A stretch of DNA of 64,000 nucleotides from an uncultured Flavobacteriaceae bacterium (GCA_947500435.1 CANMRV010000001.1:558001-622000); one strand, 5' to 3'. Positions 1-9,223 are shown, counted from the first letter of the stretch. The notes: generated by a model from the sequence alone, not told the origin. A program made the numbers and translations.

Positions 1-237
1 AAAGTTCTTTTGGGAAGCAAGATTTATAAAAGGCAAAGGAAGTTTTGTATCACAATGGTAACCATCAGGATAGATGGAATGTGGTACTACCCAACCCAAC
101 ATGCCATAGCTCATTTGTTCTTGAAAACCTTTAGGAAGGGTTTTGGAAATTATAGTTCTCAACTTGGAAATAACGGGTTGCCGTTCTTCTGGTAGTTGGG
201 CAATATATTCTTCTGGTGAATTTGCTTTGTACTGCAT
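1..237 (-). CDS. DUF1801 domain protein, 3' end cut by window edge
   Basis: The reverse strand reads an open frame from an ATG at 237 to the window edge, giving 79 residues that begin MQYKANSPEEYIAQLPEER. The pattern of a short 'speeyiaqlpe' start, a helical KLRTIISKTLPKG segment and a later EQMSYGMLGWVVP stretch is that of the small DUF1801 (YdhG-like) proteins of unknown function, which are usually about 120-150 residues. The C-terminal part lies outside the window. It is separated from the next gene upstream by about 100 bases rich in small hairpins. Family assignment is from recall of the family pattern, and no function is claimed. Confidence 0.7.
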   Translation of the reverse strand, partial: MQYKANSPEEYIAQLPEERQPVISKLRTIISKTLPKGFQEQMSYGMLGWVVPHSIYPDGYHCDTKLPLPFINLASQKNF

Positions 238-252
238 GGCTTTTAGTTTTTA

Positions 253-339
253 CTCGATAATCGAGATTTAAAATGCTCCGACGCTTGCGTCGAAATCAAT
301 GTTAATTTTCCTTTTAATGCCTCGTGGGCTTGCCCCGAG
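253..339. other. Cluster of three small hairpins between genes
   Basis: The gap between two minus-strand genes holds three short inverted repeats. These are CTCGA/TCGAG at 253-265, CGACGC/GCGTCG around 280-293, and CTCG(T)GGG/CCCCGAG at 321-339 with a CTTG loop. The last one abuts the stop codon of the DUF4199 gene and could end its transcript, but no clean U-tract follows on the minus strand. Short palindromes like the 321-339 one can be dispersed intergenic repeats. Only this copy was noticed in the window. Confidence 0.4.
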
Positions 340-340
340 C

Positions 341-799
341 TTATTTACGTTGAAGTATTAATGCTGAAATTAATGAAATAATTAAACCAAGTATCATAAC
401 GGTTGCGAACATGACGAATGCCATCATACCACTTCCCCATTCAGGAATAGGTTCGGTATTTCCCTTAGCTTCCATCATGGCAACATATTCTTTAAAAAAG
501 TCAGGGTTTACAAATGAGGTATAAATAAAATCAGCAATGGCAATGCCGATTGCTGGAAAAAGAGCTATTAAGAACCCTATTCCAATTGCTTTTCCTAGCG
601 ATACGGTACCATTGTTGACTTTGTCTCGAAAGTGTTTAATACCAAAGAAGATAAAGGATAAAGAGGCAATCATGGTGGCATAACCGATTACCTCCCCTGA
701 GGACATATCAATATCTTTCATGAACAAAAGCCCAATCAAGAATAGCCCGAAGCCTAAAAGAAATCCGTAAAGACCAAATTTAAAAACTGTATTTTTCAT
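341..799 (-). CDS. DUF4199 family membrane protein
   Basis: This 152-residue protein has four hydrophobic segments, at about residues 6-27, 36-56, 73-97 and 123-148, with short polar connectors. Length and layout (two N-terminal helices, an HFRDKVNNGTVSLGKA connector and two C-terminal helices) fit the DUF4199 family of Bacteroidota, whose function is unknown. It should sit in the inner membrane. It lies about 100 bases downstream of a membrane-anchored LuxR-type regulator on the same strand, so the two may be functionally linked, but that is inference from position only. Confidence 0.75.
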   Translation of the reverse strand: MKNTVFKFGLYGFLLGFGLFLIGLLFMKDIDMSSGEVIGYATMIASLSFIFFGIKHFRDKVNNGTVSLGKAIGIGFLIALFPAIGIAIADFIYTSFVNPDFFKEYVAMMEAKGNTEPIPEWGSGMMAFVMFATVMILGLIISLISALILQRK

Positions 800-903
800 A
801 GATTCTAATGTTTTGAATTACAGTGGCTAAACTAGTATTGACAAGCTGAAAAGCAGTCATACTAAAGTACCAAATTCATAGTATTTTGGTCGAAAATGTC
901 TAT

Positions 904-1314
904 TTAGATGATATTTAATTCTTTGGCAATTTGAATGGCGTGGGTCCTCCTTTTAGCATCCAATTTCACTAAGACATTAGAGACATGGGTCTTTATCGTA
1001 CTTTCCGAAAGGAAAAGTTTTTCAGCTATTTCTTTATTGGATAATCCTGCGGCAACTTCCTTCAGAACTTCATATTCTCTTTTACTTAACTCAAGTTCAT
1101 CAACTTTTTTGAAGTCAATTTCTGTTGTCGGATATTGTTTTTTATGAAGACTTTTTTTGTTGAGATAGACACCCACACCAAAAAATACCAGAGCTATTAT
1201 GGCTATAACAAATTCTATTGAAGCATTTCCTCGAATTAGGGAATACGTGCTAATTTGAAACAATAGTAGTAGCGCTAAAATAAGCAGGCCAAAGATGACA
1301 ACGGTCTTCTTCAT
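904..1314 (-). CDS. Membrane-anchored LuxR-type DNA-binding regulator
   Basis: The protein has 136 residues. Residues 1-50 contain two hydrophobic helices and residues about 75-136 form a LuxR/FixJ-type helix-turn-helix. The motifs LSKREYEVLKEVAAGLSNKEIA and STIKTHVSNVLVKL (read in two parts) are the classic GerE domain. There is no receiver domain, so the DNA-binding part appears tethered to the inner membrane and the signal it senses is not visible. It starts nine bases after the end of the upstream hydroxyacid dehydrogenase gene on the same strand, suggesting cotranscription. The downstream DUF4199 gene may be a target or partner, which is inference. Confidence 0.82.
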   Translation of the reverse strand: MKKTVVIFGLLILALLLLFQISTYSLIRGNASIEFVIAIIALVFFGVGVYLNKKSLHKKQYPTTEIDFKKVDELELSKREYEVLKEVAAGLSNKEIAEKLFLSESTIKTHVSNVLVKLDAKRRTHAIQIAKELNII

Positions 1315-1323
1315 TCACTAAAG

Positions 1324-2265
1324 TTAGCAAAACTTTGTCTTGATTTTATCCACAACGGTTTGGGCGAGTTTGATTTTACTTTCTACTGTCCAACCGGCAA
1401 CATGCGGAGAGAGAATTACATTTTCTGAATCAATGAGATATTGAAATGCTGCAGGTATTTGTGCATCTACGAACATATTTTCGAAGGATGATTTTTCATA
1501 TTCGAGTACATCTAAGCCAGCACCTAGAATTTTCTTTGAATTCAATGCGGATACCAGATCTTCAGTAACAACACACTTTCCGCGAGCTGTATTAATTAGC
1601 CAAAACGGATGATTGAATTTGTCGATGAATTCGGAATTTATCATTCCCGTTGTGGTATCTGTTTGAGGTACATGGAGGCTGATAACATCAGAACGTTGTT
1701 GTAGTTCCATGATACCTACTTGACGCGCATTTTCATCTTCTACACCACCTTGAATATCATAGCAAATAACTTCCGCCACATCAAAGCCTTTTAGTTTTTT
1801 GGCAAAGGCTTTACCCATATTTCCGTAGCCTATGATTCCGACTATTTTGCCCTCCAATTCCATTCCGCGGTTGCCTTCTCGGTCCCATTTTCCTGACCGG
1901 ACTTCTCTATCGGCAGTATGTAACTTGTTGAAAAGGGATAATAACATTCCCAATGCATGTTCACCTACAGCATTTCGATTTCCTTCAGGAGCAGCGGCTA
2001 AAAAAATGCCTTTTGACTTTGCGTACCCAGTATCAATATTTTCCAATCCGGCACCTAGCCTTCCAATGAATTTGAGATTTGTGGCTTTTTCAAGGAATGC
2101 TTCATCCAAAGAAAAACGACTTCGGATTATTATTCCGTCATAGTCATGTATTTTTTCCAGCACCGCTTCTTTGGATGAGGTATAATCTTCATCATTCTGA
2201 AACCCTAGTGCTTCAAACTGTTCAATTATTAAGGGATGATTCGTATCTAAGTGTAGGATTTTCAT
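1324..2265 (-). CDS. D-2-hydroxyacid dehydrogenase (NAD-dependent, SerA-like)
   Basis: This 313-residue enzyme belongs to the D-isomer-specific 2-hydroxyacid dehydrogenase family. It has an N-terminal catalytic lobe, a Rossmann NAD site (GIIGYGNMG, glycines near residues 146-151), the catalytic arginine in LINTARGK and the catalytic histidine in SPHVAGWT. It lacks the C-terminal ACT/regulatory domain of long SerA proteins, and at about 310 residues it is a short form. It may oxidise 3-phosphoglycerate or reduce another 2-keto acid, and the substrate cannot be told from sequence. The cupin gene lies 11 bases upstream in the same direction. Confidence 0.85.
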   Translation of the reverse strand: MKILHLDTNHPLIIEQFEALGFQNDEDYTSSKEAVLEKIHDYDGIIIRSRFSLDEAFLEKATNLKFIGRLGAGLENIDTGYAKSKGIFLAAAPEGNRNAVGEHALGMLLSLFNKLHTADREVRSGKWDREGNRGMELEGKIVGIIGYGNMGKAFAKKLKGFDVAEVICYDIQGGVEDENARQVGIMELQQRSDVISLHVPQTDTTTGMINSEFIDKFNHPFWLINTARGKCVVTEDLVSALNSKKILGAGLDVLEYEKSSFENMFVDAQIPAAFQYLIDSENVILSPHVAGWTVESKIKLAQTVVDKIKTKFC

Positions 2266-2276
2266 ATGATATAAAT

Positions 2277-2642
2277 TTAGATTTTGGGATAATGATTTTG
2301 CGTCATTTCATGTTCGACCTCTCCGGTATGAGCGGTATTCTGTTTTTCAAAAAGCAAAAGATGGACTTCCTCACCATCCTTGGTAGACGGGCAATGTTCA
2401 ACTCCCTTCGGCACAACAATAATTTCACCTTCCTTGACAACTTCTGTTCGGTGGCGAAACTTCATGTAAAGGGTTCCTTTTAAAACTTGAAATAGCTCAT
2501 CTTCATTTTCATGAGCGTGCCAGACGAATTCCCCCTGAACTTTTGCAAGAATGACTTGCATATCATCAACAAGCGCTATTTGATGTGGATGCCATTGTTT
2601 GGTGAAAAGGGAGTGTTTTTCTTTTAGGTTTATGGGTTTCAT
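2277..2642 (-). CDS. Small cupin-domain protein
   Basis: This is a 121-residue single-domain cupin. The two conserved cupin motifs are visible: VWHAHENEDELFQVLKG (metal ligands His, His, Glu) and a later PKGVEHCPST (His ligand). Such proteins bind a metal ion in a beta-barrel and may act as small-molecule dioxygenases, isomerases or sensors, but nothing here decides between these. It is the first gene of a probable minus-strand pair with the hydroxyacid dehydrogenase. A palindromic element at 2674-2695 separates it from mgtE. Confidence 0.8.
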   Translation of the reverse strand: MKPINLKEKHSLFTKQWHPHQIALVDDMQVILAKVQGEFVWHAHENEDELFQVLKGTLYMKFRHRTEVVKEGEIIVVPKGVEHCPSTKDGEEVHLLLFEKQNTAHTGEVEHEMTQNHYPKI

Positions 2643-2673
2643 GCTTCTTAGTATTGAAATTCTAAGTTTGTGT

Positions 2674-2695
2674 TTTTCCCTCCTCGGAGGGAAAA
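2674..2695. repeat. Perfect palindrome CCCTCC/GGAGGG between mgtE and cupin gene
   Basis: The arms TTTTCCCTCC and GGAGGGAAAA are perfectly complementary with almost no loop. On the minus strand, the direction of mgtE, the stem is not followed by a run of T. On the plus strand an AT-rich tail follows. A related CCCTCCT/AGGAGGG element occurs at 62613-62630, so it may be a dispersed intergenic repeat rather than, or as well as, a terminator. Confidence 0.55.
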
Positions 2696-2705
2696 CTATA
2701 ATTTT

Positions 2706-4058
2706 TTATATCCCCAAAACAAGTTTAGCAATCCAGAAATAAATCAGAATACCAAAAATATCATTACTGGTGGTAATAAAAGGACCGGTAGCGATGGCTG
2801 GGTCTATTCCTCTTTTGTGAAGAAATAAAGGCGTAAAGGTTCCGATAAAACCAGCAACTACGATGACCGCAATTAAAGATATTGAAATGGCCAAAGCGGT
2901 CCAAAAACTTCCTTTCCAAAACCAAGTAAAAAGGAATAAGATAGCTGCTAATATGATACCGTTTAAAAGTGCTAGAAGTATTTCTTTAATCAACCGATTA
3001 CCAACACTTCCTTTTAAATCATCGTTTGCTAAACCTTGTACAATAATAGCGCTTGACTGCACACCAACGTTTCCTGCCATAGCGGCAATTAGAGGGGTGA
3101 AAAAGAATAGAATTGCATGCTCAGAAATCATTTCTTCAAAACCAATCATAATAGCCGCAGCCCCCAAACCTCCGAAAAGACCTAGAATTAACCAAGGCAA
3201 TCGAGCACGAGTGAGCTCCCAAACACTATCATCTGCTTCTACATCTTGCGAGATACCAGCTGCCAATTGATAATCTTTATCTGCTTCTTCCTTGATTACG
3301 TCTACTATATCATCAATCGTAATGCGACCTACTAAACGCCCAATCTCATCAATCACCGGAATGGCTTCCAAGTCATACTTTGACATGATCTTGGCAACCT
3401 CTTCAGGGTCCTCATTTACATTTACGGAATCTACTTTTGGAATGTAAACATCTCGAATAGGTGAGGTGGTGGAGGTCGTCAGTAAATCCTTTAAAGATAA
3501 ACGGCCAATAAGCTTATCCTCATCGTCAACAACATAAATAGAATGTACGCGAGTGACGTTTTCGGCTTGAGCCCTCATTTCCTTTACACAAGTGAGCACA
3601 TTCCAGTTTTCTTTGACTTTGACCAATTCCTTGGCCATTAGCCCTCCAGCGGAATCTTCGTCATAGCGAAGTAAGTCAACAATGTCTTTGGCGTGTTCCT
3701 TATCCTCGATTTCCGAGATAACTTCCTGAACGATATCCTGTGGGAGTTCTCCAACAATATCCGCGGCATCATCAGTGTCTAATTCTTCTAACTCTTCTGC
3801 AATCTCCTTTGCGGAAAGATTATTTAAGATGGCTTCCCGTACATCTTCGTCCAACTCGGTAAGAACATCGGAAGTTTTATCACTATCAAGGAGTTTGATA
3901 AGATATGTAGCTTCATCCCTTTTGAGCTCATTGGCAATTTCAGCAACATCGGCATAGTGCACCTCTTCCAAAAGGGATTCCAATGCGGAATCTTTTCGGT
4001 TCTCAATAAGCTGTTCGATTTCAGCTAATAGCTCGTCTGTTAGTTTAAAGGGTGTCAT
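2706..4058 (-). CDS. mgtE: Magnesium transporter MgtE
   Basis: The 450-residue protein has the full MgtE layout: an acidic helical N-domain (residues about 1-130, with [13 protein letters not shown]), a paired CBS domain (about 135-255, with [11 protein letters not shown] and [14 protein letters not shown]) and a five-helix membrane domain from about 285 to the end. The transport-domain signature [14 protein letters not shown] is present. It carries Mg2+ across the inner membrane, gated by Mg2+ binding to the N and CBS domains. Its start overlaps the end of rsmA by 14 bases, so it is translated from an rsmA-mgtE transcript. Length is normal for the family. Confidence 0.95.
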   Translation of the reverse strand: MTPFKLTDELLAEIEQLIENRKDSALESLLEEVHYADVAEIANELKRDEATYLIKLLDSDKTSDVLTELDEDVREAILNNLSAKEIAEELEELDTDDAADIVGELPQDIVQEVISEIEDKEHAKDIVDLLRYDEDSAGGLMAKELVKVKENWNVLTCVKEMRAQAENVTRVHSIYVVDDEDKLIGRLSLKDLLTTSTTSPIRDVYIPKVDSVNVNEDPEEVAKIMSKYDLEAIPVIDEIGRLVGRITIDDIVDVIKEEADKDYQLAAGISQDVEADDSVWELTRARLPWLILGLFGGLGAAAIMIGFEEMISEHAILFFFTPLIAAMAGNVGVQSSAIIVQGLANDDLKGSVGNRLIKEILLALLNGIILAAILFLFTWFWKGSFWTALAISISLIAVIVVAGFIGTFTPLFLHKRGIDPAIATGPFITTSNDIFGILIYFWIAKLVLGI

Positions 4059-4908
4059 TCGCTATCTTCTTCGTCAACCCTATAAAATCGGCTACTGCCA
4101 ATTGCTCAGGGCGTCGGTCAAATATAGCATCTTCTTTGAGAATATCAGAAAGTCCAAAGGTTTTTAAACTGTTGCGGATGGTCTTTCTACGTTGATTAAA
4201 GGCAGCTTTTACTACTTTGTAGAATAGCTTTTCATCACAATCAAGTTTGAAATCTTCTTTTCTGGTAAGACGTAATACTCCGGATTGTACTTTAGGAGGA
4301 GGGTCAAATACCTCTGGATGTACCGTAAATAAATATTCTGCATCATAAAAGGCCTGTACCAATACAGAAAGAATTCCATAGGTTTTATTCCCTTCTTTTT
4401 CGCAGATACGAGCGGCTACTTCTTTTTGAAACATACCCGAAAATTCAGGAATCTGCTCTTTCATTTCCAGCATTTTGAAAACAATTTGGGTGGAAATGTT
4501 ATAGGGAAAGTTTCCAGTCACAGCGAACTGCTCCTTTCCGTAGAGTTGTGACAAATCATATCTCAGAAAATCTGCTTCGATAACTTTGAAAGAGCCTTCA
4601 CCTTGTAAAACCTTGGGATGTTCTAGGGGGAAATTTTGATTGAGGTAAATGATGGATTCCGAATCTAAATCCATTGCCACCAAGTCAATAGGATTGGTCA
4701 AAAGATACTTGGTTAAAACTCCGGTTCCCGGGCCGATTTCAATAACATTTTTATATCCATCAAAAGAAAGTGTTTCTGCAATTTGTTGGGCAACGGTTTC
4801 ATCTTTTAGAAAGTGCTGTCCAAGATGTTTTTTAGCCTTGACGGGGCTATCATCCCGTTTCTTTTTATCTTTCCAAGTCTGATAAGATTTCTTCTTGCTT
4901 TTACCCAT
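4045..4908 (-). CDS. rsmA: 16S rRNA dimethyladenosine transferase RsmA (KsgA)
   Basis: This 287-residue enzyme dimethylates two adjacent adenosines near the 3' end of 16S rRNA during small-subunit maturation. Visible motifs are [11 protein letters not shown] at the start of the domain, the SAM-binding [12 protein letters not shown], and the catalytic NFPYNIS. A lysine-rich extension of about 22 residues precedes the conserved domain. The ATG at 4908 was kept because it sits two bases after the upstream stop, which fits translational coupling. It lies between the DUF4286 gene and mgtE, which overlaps its end. Confidence 0.96.
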   Translation of the reverse strand: MGKSKKKSYQTWKDKKKRDDSPVKAKKHLGQHFLKDETVAQQIAETLSFDGYKNVIEIGPGTGVLTKYLLTNPIDLVAMDLDSESIIYLNQNFPLEHPKVLQGEGSFKVIEADFLRYDLSQLYGKEQFAVTGNFPYNISTQIVFKMLEMKEQIPEFSGMFQKEVAARICEKEGNKTYGILSVLVQAFYDAEYLFTVHPEVFDPPPKVQSGVLRLTRKEDFKLDCDEKLFYKVVKAAFNQRRKTIRNSLKTFGLSDILKEDAIFDRRPEQLAVADFIGLTKKIANDTL

Positions 4909-4910
4909 AC

Positions 4911-5222
4911 CTAGTGCTCACTAACGATTTCCAATTCAGTTCGGAATGCGACAAATTTACCAGCGAATAGTTTGGTGATGTCTTGACGCAATCGATCAGC
5001 ATCTTCCTTGTAATATCGCTCTAAAGTTTGTTTATCTGTGGTGGTATATTGAACGGAATAGGTGACCCCTCCCTTTTCTTCCTCCACCAAAACTTTGCAC
5101 ATTTTGGCATTGAAGAATTTACCCGTTGCTAGAACATCAGGAATGTGGGTTTCCTTCATCCATAAAAACCATTTATCATGAACAGATTCTTCAATATTGA
5201 TGGTTACGTTGTAGATGTACAT
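4911..5222 (-). CDS. DUF4286 family protein
   Basis: This is a 103-residue protein starting [18 protein letters not shown]. The open frame continues upstream to an ATG at 5261, but that stretch reads only the hexamer repeat TTCAAG as alternating Asn-Leu, so the ATG at 5222 is the better start. The conserved pattern (NVTINIE, a [14 protein letters not shown] helix, VQYTT) is that of DUF4286, a small ferredoxin-like-fold family of unknown role found in Bacteroidota beside ksgA. It ends two bases before rsmA and is probably translated with it. Confidence 0.78.
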   Translation of the reverse strand: MYIYNVTINIEESVHDKWFLWMKETHIPDVLATGKFFNAKMCKVLVEEEKGGVTYSVQYTTTDKQTLERYYKEDADRLRQDITKLFAGKFVAFRTELEIVSEH

Positions 5223-5226
5223 GTTT

Positions 5227-5300
5227 TTCAAGTTCAAGTTCAAGTTCAAGTTCAAGTTCAAGTATCAAGTTCAATTATTTTTGAGTTTGAACTTGAACTT
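5227..5300. repeat. Six TTCAAG tandem units with an inverted partner
   Basis: Six perfect TTCAAG units run from 5227 to 5262, followed by an imperfect unit to about 5274. The inverted sequence TTGAACTTGAACTT lies at 5287-5300 and is exactly complementary to 5248-5261. The whole block fills the gap between the TPR gene stop (5299-5301) and the DUF4286 start. It can fold into a long hairpin with several alternative registers. Copy number could vary by slippage. It may act as a terminator or attenuator or be an inert simple repeat. Confidence 0.8.
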
Positions 5301-7083
5301 AATTAATGGAATCTCCTCTTAGCCTTCTAAAGTTTTTTCGCGCTTGCGGAAAGTAATAACTGTCTTGGTAATTGTATATAATCTTTTCGTATTGCGCTTT
5401 GGCTTTTTCGGGTTCATTAAGAACATTTCGATACAGTTCTCCAAGTTGAAAATGTGCATCGTCAGCAAGAATTCCGGAGCCATAGAACTCAATAATCTTG
5501 CGGTAATTCAATTCTGCAGCCGCAAAGTCTTTTATTGCTTCTAAAAGCTCGCCTTGTTTTAAAAGGGCTTCATCTTCTATTTTTTCACCTTTGTGGTCGA
5601 GGAGAATTCCGTTTAATTCGGCAATGGCTTCTTTGGTTTTATTTTGATAGGCCAATAGGTCGGCACGTGCATATTTTCGTAGGGCTGTCTGTGTAGAGTC
5701 TTCCAGCGAATTATCAGAAATCAATAAGCTCAATTGCATCGCGTCGTTAGCAATAAGTTGTGAAGTGGAACCACGCAGGACTTTCAACTGCGTCAAGGCC
5801 CAATCGAAATCTCCCTTATAAAAACTGGTTTGGGCTACTTTGTAGCGGGCGTTTTGGCCTAAAACATCATTCTTTAATCTTTTCTGAATTTGGGAGAAAT
5901 AAATAAGCGCTTCATTAAACTTCCTGTCAAAAACCAAGATATCACCTAATGCCAATTTTACATAGGCGGTGCCCCGGGCATTTAAGGGAAGTTCTAAACT
6001 GTTTTTAAGAATTTCAATAGCCGGTTTTGCTAAATCCCTTTTGAATGTCAAGAAGTTGGCATATGCAATTTGCAATTGAAGCGTCTGGCTTTTATAGCCA
6101 TGGATTTCAGTGAGTTCATCATATTGCTTTTGTACCGTGTTCAAAACTTTTTCATCGGAATCGAGTAATTCAATGTCTATGATATTTAATTGAGCATTCA
6201 GCTTGGTCACTTTATCATTGGTATTCTCGATAATGTATTCATAAATCTCTTGAGCTATGTCGGTATCGCTATCATCTAAGGCTAAATTTCCGAGGTTTTC
6301 AAGTCTTTGCATTGATGAACCATCCGTACGTTTGTAAATGGCTTTTTCCTGACGGAAAGCGCTGCCATATTGTTTTTGCTGCACAAATAACCAACTCAAC
6401 AACTGATTCCAGAGTAGATCAGGGTCTTTTTGAGCATTTTGAAGTAGGACGGTTTTAAGCTTGATATTGTTTTCGGCCTCTGCATCTTCACTAATGAAGT
6501 CGTCAAAATTCCGAAGCACATTTGACATCGATGATTTTCCTTCTCGGATTAGTGTTAAGTACGAACTGTACATTTTATCAATATTACCCTGTTCACCGTA
6601 TATTCGGGCCATCTGATAATTGTAGTCCAGTTTAGGGTTTAGTTCCATAGCCCGAGAATATGCTTTGATTGCATAATCTAAGAGCGCATACTTTTGAAAA
6701 CGGAATCCGATGCCGTAGCCATAATTCGGATTTTCATCAATCTTGGCAATGGCCTTGTCGTAGTATATATTGGCATTCTCCGTACTATCTTGCAGAGTAT
6801 AGTTATAGCCCAGTTCGATGTAAAGGGTGGGGTACGGTCTACCAAGTTCTAAGGCGTTCATGAGGAATTTCTTAGCATCTTCGTAGCGTTCCAATTGTTG
6901 GTAACAGGCAATTAAACCTTCTGTATAGTCAGTTCTTCTCGGGTCTTTTTCGACCAGCTTTTCATAAAAAACAACGGCTTTCTTGTAGTCTCCATCCTCA
7001 AAATATCGCTTTGCCAAGAAATCTTCTTGAGCAAAAAGAGAAGTGGTCATGAAAAGCAAAAAGACGTATAGGTAAGACTTCAT
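5299..7083 (-). CDS. Secreted tetratricopeptide-repeat protein
   Basis: This 594-residue protein has a signal peptide (MKSYLYVFLLFMTTSLFAQ, predicted cut after Gln) followed by many degenerate TPR helices. Clear units include the one with LAKRYFEDGDYKKAVVFYEK near residue 25 and a C-terminal block with AELNYRKIIEFYGSG and KAKAQYEKIIYNYQDS. No catalytic domain is seen, so it is probably a periplasmic or outer-membrane scaffold. It heads the minus-strand group TPR, DUF4286, rsmA, mgtE, an arrangement I recall as common in flavobacteria. The exact role is unknown. Confidence 0.82.
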   Translation of the reverse strand: MKSYLYVFLLFMTTSLFAQEDFLAKRYFEDGDYKKAVVFYEKLVEKDPRRTDYTEGLIACYQQLERYEDAKKFLMNALELGRPYPTLYIELGYNYTLQDSTENANIYYDKAIAKIDENPNYGYGIGFRFQKYALLDYAIKAYSRAMELNPKLDYNYQMARIYGEQGNIDKMYSSYLTLIREGKSSMSNVLRNFDDFISEDAEAENNIKLKTVLLQNAQKDPDLLWNQLLSWLFVQQKQYGSAFRQEKAIYKRTDGSSMQRLENLGNLALDDSDTDIAQEIYEYIIENTNDKVTKLNAQLNIIDIELLDSDEKVLNTVQKQYDELTEIHGYKSQTLQLQIAYANFLTFKRDLAKPAIEILKNSLELPLNARGTAYVKLALGDILVFDRKFNEALIYFSQIQKRLKNDVLGQNARYKVAQTSFYKGDFDWALTQLKVLRGSTSQLIANDAMQLSLLISDNSLEDSTQTALRKYARADLLAYQNKTKEAIAELNGILLDHKGEKIEDEALLKQGELLEAIKDFAAAELNYRKIIEFYGSGILADDAHFQLGELYRNVLNEPEKAKAQYEKIIYNYQDSYYFPQARKNFRRLRGDSIN

Positions 7084-7240
7084 AGTGTAAATATACCGCA
7101 GTTCTGTGGAAGAATCGACTTAATAAAAGGTTAAACGGTTTATATAATCAAGTAGTATTTTTTAAGCAACTCCAAAGCAACAATATTAAGTATAGGGCGT
7201 TATCAATTAAATATAGCAAGAAAAAACTTACAATTTACAT

Positions 7241-7871
7241 ATGACCCCCGAATCGTAATTTCAAGCAATTCCTTTTATTTTGTTTTTCAATGTTGTCATT
7301 TGGCGTATCTGCACAAGTGGATTCATTACAACAATCTACCATTGAAAATGGCATTGAGCAATGGCAAGACGGACTTATGGCTTTGAGCAATGGGGAACAA
7401 TACTTTGGTCAAATTCGATGTGAAATTAAATCGGGGACCTTATCTGAACACATAGAGTTTCGAAGAAACGCCAGTGACTTTTCTCAAATTTTCATGGCAG
7501 AAACCTGCGATGCGATTCAATGGGGAGAATTTGAGTTGATATCCTTGCCTAAGGATTTTAAGAAACCTCTTGATAAAATGTTCTACCTGAATATGTACCT
7601 AGGCAATACTATTCAAGTATTTTTTGAACCTAAATTTACTGAGAGTTCAAAACCCGAATCTCTTCGTTTTTTGGTCTATAAAGAAGGAATCTATACATCG
7701 GTTACTAAGGCAAAATTCAAGAGAACTACGTTTGACTTATTCGGTGATAGTGCACTTTGGCGAGATAAAACCAATGATAAAGACTGGTTCAAATTTTCAA
7801 ATATGTATGAGGTAGCCAAATTCTACGATAGCAATATTGTTTTTGTAAATACAAGATTTGAAGATGAATAA
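7241..7871 (+). pseudogene. Secreted hypothetical protein gene, start separated by apparent +1 frameshift
   Basis: The intact frame begins only at an ATG at 7290 (193 residues to 7871), which cuts into a signal peptide. Upstream codons in the same frame encode NRNFKQFLLFCFS without an ATG back to a TGA. An ATG at 7241 lies one frame away. Removing one C from the CCCCC run at 7245-7249 would give MTPNRNFKQFLLFCFSMLSF followed by GVSAQ, a complete signal peptide. So the gene is either broken, phase-variable at the C-run, or affected by a sequence error. The mature part has no domain I recognise. It lies divergent from the TPR gene and convergent with serS. Confidence 0.6.
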
Positions 7872-7887
7872 GCAGTAATAGACTGTA

Positions 7888-9159
7888 TCAATCAATTTTA
7901 TCAAATCCACAGTAAGGCACCAAAACTTTAGGTATTTCAATTCCATCTGCGGTTTGGTAATTTTCTAAAATACCAGCTAGAACCCTTGGCAGTGCTAATG
8001 CACTTCCATTTAAGGTATGCGCCAATTGACTTTTTCCGTTTTCATCTTTGTAGCGTAATTTTAAACGATTGGCTTGATAAGTTTCAAAATTAGAAACCGA
8101 ACTGATTTCCAGCCAGCGGTCTTGCGCTGTAGAAAAGACCTCAAAGTCGAAAGTTAAGGCAGAAGTAAATCCTAAATCACCACCGCATAGTCTTAGAATG
8201 CGATAGGGGAGTTTCAATTCTCGAAGAATGTTCTTTATGTGTTCAACCATTCCATCCAAAGCTTTATAGGAGTTCTTCGGATGTTCAACACGAACTATTT
8301 CAACCTTGTCAAACTGGTGTAAACGATTCAAACCACGAACATGCGCGCCATAACTTCCTGCTTCACGGCGGAAGCAAGGCGTGTACGCCGTATAACATAT
8401 TGGGAAGTCTTTCTCACTTAAAATCTCATCACGAAACAAATTCGTAACAGGTACTTCTGCAGTTGGGATTAAATATAAATCATCACCACCTACATGATAC
8501 ATTTGGCCTTCTTTGTCTGGTAGTTGACCAGTTCCAAGTCCGGATGCTTCGTTTACCAAATGAGGCACCTGCATTTCGGTATAACCTGCTTCCGCATTTT
8601 TATCTAAGAAATAAGAAATCAACGCGCGCTGTAATCGTGCACCTTTTCCTTTGTATACAGGAAATCCAGCTCCGGCTATTTTAACCCCAAGTTCAAAATC
8701 AATGATATCATATTTTTTTGCCAGCTCCCAATGGGGTTGGGCGTCATCAACTAAAGTTGGAATGTCACCTTCTTTGAATATCTCTTCATTATCCTCGTCT
8801 GTATTACCCGCAGGAACAGATTCATGTGGAATATTCGGAATTTGGTATAACAAACTTTGAAGCTCTTCTGCTATTCCATTTAGTTCGTCACCCAATCTTT
8901 TCGAATCTTCTTTTAAGGTACCTGTCTTTTTCTTTAAAACATTAGCTTCTTGGGCTTTTCCACTTTTGAAAAGCATCCCGATTTCTTTCGAGAGTTTGTT
9001 GGATTCTGCTAAAGTTGCATCCAATTGGGTTTGGGTAGTTCTTCGTTTCTCATCCAATTGAAGAATGTCATCTAAAAGGGAAGAAGCATCAATATTCCGC
9101 TTTTGTAAAGCTTTGCTGATTTCGCCTTTATTTTCTCGGATGACTTGTAACTGTAGCAT
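7888..9159 (-). CDS. serS: Seryl-tRNA synthetase
   Basis: This 423-residue class II synthetase charges tRNA-Ser with serine. The N-terminal coiled-coil tRNA-binding arm spans about residues 30-110. The catalytic core shows TAEVPVTN, the motif 2 region CFRREAGSYGAHVRGL and the motif 3 region LNGSALALPR. Length is normal for bacterial SerRS. A well-formed Bacteroidota promoter lies just upstream at 9180-9210, so it is probably transcribed on its own or as first gene. Confidence 0.97.
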   Translation of the reverse strand: MLQLQVIRENKGEISKALQKRNIDASSLLDDILQLDEKRRTTQTQLDATLAESNKLSKEIGMLFKSGKAQEANVLKKKTGTLKEDSKRLGDELNGIAEELQSLLYQIPNIPHESVPAGNTDEDNEEIFKEGDIPTLVDDAQPHWELAKKYDIIDFELGVKIAGAGFPVYKGKGARLQRALISYFLDKNAEAGYTEMQVPHLVNEASGLGTGQLPDKEGQMYHVGGDDLYLIPTAEVPVTNLFRDEILSEKDFPICYTAYTPCFRREAGSYGAHVRGLNRLHQFDKVEIVRVEHPKNSYKALDGMVEHIKNILRELKLPYRILRLCGGDLGFTSALTFDFEVFSTAQDRWLEISSVSNFETYQANRLKLRYKDENGKSQLAHTLNGSALALPRVLAGILENYQTADGIEIPKVLVPYCGFDKID

Positions 9160-9179
9160 TAGATTTTTTCTTTGAGGTG

Positions 9180-9210
9180 CAAATTTAGGTTTAATAGTGG
9201 AATGTTACAA
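9180..9210 (-). promoter_or_regulatory. Predicted serS promoter (TTG-N20-TAAATTTG)
   Basis: Read on the minus strand, TTG at 9210-9208 is followed by 20 bases and then TAAATTTG at 9187-9180. This matches the Bacteroidota housekeeping consensus TTG / TAnnTTTG at close to the usual spacing. It would start transcription about 15 bases before the serS ATG at 9159. Confidence 0.55.
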
Positions 9211-9223
9211 TTGAAGCTTGATT

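Noticed and set aside
5223..5261. N-terminal extension of the DUF4286 protein reading Asn-Leu repeats
   Set aside because: It is only the translation of the TTCAAG repeat. The family start is at 5222.
5227..5274. CRISPR-like repeat array
   Set aside because: The units are six bases long and contiguous, without spacers. It is a simple tandem repeat.
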